Below, piece after piece: positions 6,122 to 7,737 of a DNA stretch of 7,737 bases (positions are counted from its first letter, which is position 1; every line of letters starts with the position of its first letter). This DNA comes from an uncultured Armatimonadota bacterium. Its GTDB lineage: Bacteria; Armatimonadota; UBA5829; DTJY01. A program made the position numbers and the translations under genes. The notes under the pieces were generated by a model. The model searched no databases. It saw nothing but the letters and a program-made list of their open reading frames with translations, and was not told the DNA's origin. Location: assembly GCA_937875395.1 (NCBI GenBank), contig CALNCU010000013.1:1-7737 (forward strand), written 5' to 3'.

Positions 6122-7542
6122 GCAAGAATATGAGAAGCCGGGAGCCCATGCCGCATCAGGACCCAAAAGATAGAATCACCAACTTCACAGAAGTTGCGCT
6201 TGGCTACAGTGAAGAGCAGGCAGTGGGGGAGGCCCAGCGCTGCCTCAATTGCAAGAAAAAACCGTGCATCACCGGTTGCCCGGTAGAGGTAGCCATCCCG
6301 GATTTTATAAAGCTTGTTGCAGAGCGGGATTTTAAGGGCGCCATTACAAAGATTAAAGAGACAAACGCCCTCCCCGCCATATGCGGCCGGGTATGCCCGC
6401 AGGAAGAACAGTGCGAAAAATACTGCATCCTTGGAAAGCGCGGCGAACCGGTGGCAATAGGCCGCCTTGAGCGCTTTGTTGCAGACTGGGAAGCGGCAAA
6501 TAACGGCAAAGACGGAGCCTGCAGCGCATCAAAGGCCGCACAATCAGCAGAGAGGATAGCAAAGGTAGCCGTGGTTGGGGCTGGCCCCGCCGGGCTTACC
6601 GCTGCCGGAGAACTTGCCGGCATGGGATACGATGTAACCGTTTTTGAGGCTTTGCATGAATCCGGCGGCGTACTGGCCTACGGGATTCCGCCGTTCCGTC
6701 TCCCCAGAACAATCCTTAAAAGAGAGATAGAATACATAAAATCCCTTGGTGCCAGCATAGAGACCAACTCTATTGTAGGAAAGCTGTATACGCTAAGAGA
6801 ACTGCTAAACTCCGGGTACTCCGCCATATTTATAGGCACGGGCGCCGGACTTCCGCAGTTTATGGGTATCCCCGGGGAGAACCTGAACGGCGTCTATTCC
6901 GCCAACGAATACCTCACCAGAATAAATCTTATGAAGGCGTACATGTTCCCAACGCATCCCACGCCCATCCGCGTAGGCCGGAAGGTGGCCGTGATAGGCG
7001 CCGGGAACGTGGCAATGGATGCCGCCCGCTGCTCCCTTAGAATGGGCGCAGAAGAAGTGACCATTGTCTACCGCAGGTCCAGAACAGAGATGCCCGCACG
7101 TGCCGAAGAGATAGAGAACGCAGAGGAAGAAGGCGTGAAATTCAGCCTCCTTACCGCGCCGTTGAAGTTTAACGGAGATGAGAACGGCTACGTGAAATCC
7201 ATGGAGTGCATACGCATGGAGCTTGGCGAACCGGACGCATCCGGCAGGCGCCGCCCCGTCCCCGTGGAAGGGTCAGAGTACACCGCAGATGTAGACACAG
7301 TGGTTATAGCCATTGGACAGAGCCCCAACCCGGTGGTGCGGCAGAGCGAACCCGGTTTAGAAACAACCCGCTGGGGCGGGATTGTGGTAGATGAAGAGAC
7401 CATGGCAACCTCTATCCCCGGGATATACGCCGGCGGAGACACCGTAACGGGCGCAGCAACGGTTATAACGGCAATGGGCGCCGGCAAGAAGGCCGCCCGT
7501 GCCATGGATAAATACATAAAAGACAAACTAAGAAAATCCTAG
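6118..7542 (+). CDS. nfnB: NfnB: FAD/2x[4Fe-4S] large subunit of the transhydrogenase (GltA/GltD-like)
   Basis: This 474-residue protein has the layout of the glutamate synthase small-chain family. In Nfn it carries the bifurcating FAD, two [4Fe-4S] clusters and the NADP(H) site, and exchanges electrons with ferredoxin. Cluster cysteines are C42, C45, C50, C54 and C89, C93, C99, C103. By alignment from memory with dihydropyrimidine dehydrogenase, whose ligand is Gln156, E118 in IGRLERF takes the place of the fourth ligand to one cluster; a Glu ligand is reported for Nfn. The FAD motif is GAGPAGL (154-160), followed by YGIPPFRLP (188-196). The NADPH site is GAGNVAMDAARCSLRMGAEEVTIVYRRS from 294, and the final FAD motif is YAGGDTVTGAATVITAMGAGKKAA (437-460). 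No large glutamate synthase chain or glutaminase domain is present, so glutamate synthesis is less likely. The start follows GGGAGG and overlaps nfnA by ATGA. Confidence 0.85.
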   Translation: MSKNMRSREPMPHQDPKDRITNFTEVALGYSEEQAVGEAQRCLNCKKKPCITGCPVEVAIPDFIKLVAERDFKGAITKIKETNALPAICGRVCPQEEQCEKYCILGKRGEPVAIGRLERFVADWEAANNGKDGACSASKAAQSAERIAKVAVVGAGPAGLTAAGELAGMGYDVTVFEALHESGGVLAYGIPPFRLPRTILKREIEYIKSLGASIETNSIVGKLYTLRELLNSGYSAIFIGTGAGLPQFMGIPGENLNGVYSANEYLTRINLMKAYMFPTHPTPIRVGRKVAVIGAGNVAMDAARCSLRMGAEEVTIVYRRSRTEMPARAEEIENAEEEGVKFSLLTAPLKFNGDENGYVKSMECIRMELGEPDASGRRRPVPVEGSEYTADVDTVVIAIGQSPNPVVRQSEPGLETTRWGGIVVDEETMATSIPGIYAGGDTVTGAATVITAMGAGKKAARAMDKYIKDKLRKS

Positions 7543-7563
7543 TACCAGAGCAATTAGGCGGAT

Positions 7564-7678
7564 GATGCTTCGGCCCATGAGCCGGAGGCGCCGCTGCCGG
7601 AGCAAGGTGCATCACCCCCCGGGGAGATACTTTGATACTTCGGTCGCAGAGTGCCTTGGCACGCCGCTGCCGAAGCCC
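7564..7678 (+). repeat. double-hairpin interspersed repeat, copy 2
   Basis: This is the same plan and orientation as copy 1, beginning 21 bases after the nfnB stop. The first hairpin is bounded by GATGC (7564-7568) and GCATC (7609-7613), with arms CTTCGG (7568-7573) and CCGGAG (7597-7602). The linker reaches GATAC at 7626, the same GYATC-to-GATAC distance (17) as in the other copies. The second hairpin is intact: CTTCGG (7638-7643), tip GTGCC-TT-GGCAC (7651-7662), closing CCGAAG (7670-7675). A direct duplication GATACTTT/GATACTTC (7626-7641) adds eight bases between linker and hairpin. It may influence the 3' end of the nfnAB transcript, but no U-run follows. Confidence 0.75.
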
Positions 7679-7697
7679 ATGTAGATAATAGAGCACC

Positions 7698-7731
7698 CTG
7701 CGGTAGCTCACCCAGGCTTCGCCCGCCGCAG
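7698..7731. repeat. inverted repeat CTGCGG/CCGCAG near the right edge
   Basis: Six-base arms CTGCGG (7698-7703) and CCGCAG (7726-7731) enclose 22 bases that contain GGC-TTC-GCC. The window ends six bases later, so its context (terminator, repeat or gene leader) cannot be judged. Confidence 0.35.
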
Positions 7732-7737
7732 ACCGGG

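Noticed and set aside
5612..6166. 184-codon minus-strand open frame opposite nfnA
   Set aside because: It is a shadow of the well-supported nfnA/nfnB genes; its translation shows no recognisable domain and it has no promoter or ribosome site.
7681..7737. Possible tRNA or gene start at the right edge
   Set aside because: There is no recognisable tRNA arm pattern or start codon with ribosome site; only a short inverted repeat is visible before the window ends.

Overview
The window reads almost entirely on the + strand. It carries eight protein genes in three probable transcription units, separated by two repeat-bearing non-coding stretches. The organism looks like a bacterium of roughly middling GC. 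It uses many ATA isoleucine and AGA/AGG arginine codons, and three of the seven visible start codons are TTG. A predicted flavin-based electron-bifurcating transhydrogenase fits an anaerobic or fermentative lifestyle. A signal-peptide protein of the LolA/DUF4412 type hints weakly at a two-membrane envelope. I cannot assign a phylum from the sequence.

Region 1 (1-3501) is an envelope glycosylation cluster. It holds the 3' part of a multi-spanning GT-C (GT39/ArnT-like) membrane glycosyltransferase whose start lies before the window, a second complete GT-C-like membrane protein, and a soluble GT2 enzyme of the DPM1 type. The simplest reading is that the GT2 enzyme charges a polyprenyl-phosphate with a sugar and the two GT-C proteins transfer sugars from such lipid donors outside the membrane. 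The acceptor is unknown.

Region 2 (3502-4903) starts with a good sigma70-type promoter (TTGCCG, 17 bp, TATAAT with an extended -10 TG). It continues with three tightly coupled small genes: a PaaI-type hotdog thioesterase, a DUF2007 protein and an exported LolA-like protein. The joints overlap by only one base each. Their shared task is not known.

Region 3 (4904-5275) has no convincing gene. It contains a ~108-bp double-hairpin repeat and a degraded third copy, followed by a weak candidate promoter and a strong Shine-Dalgarno site for the next gene.

Region 4 (5276-7542) encodes NfnA and NfnB, the two subunits of a ferredoxin-dependent NADH:NADP+ transhydrogenase. Automatic annotation often calls such proteins 'glutamate synthase' or 'sulfide dehydrogenase'. 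The full set of expected iron-sulfur ligands is visible.

Region 5 (7543-7737) carries a second copy of the double-hairpin repeat in the same orientation, so nfnAB is bracketed by direct copies. The copies differ by paired changes that keep the stems intact. This makes the repeat family the most interesting unexplained structure in the window.
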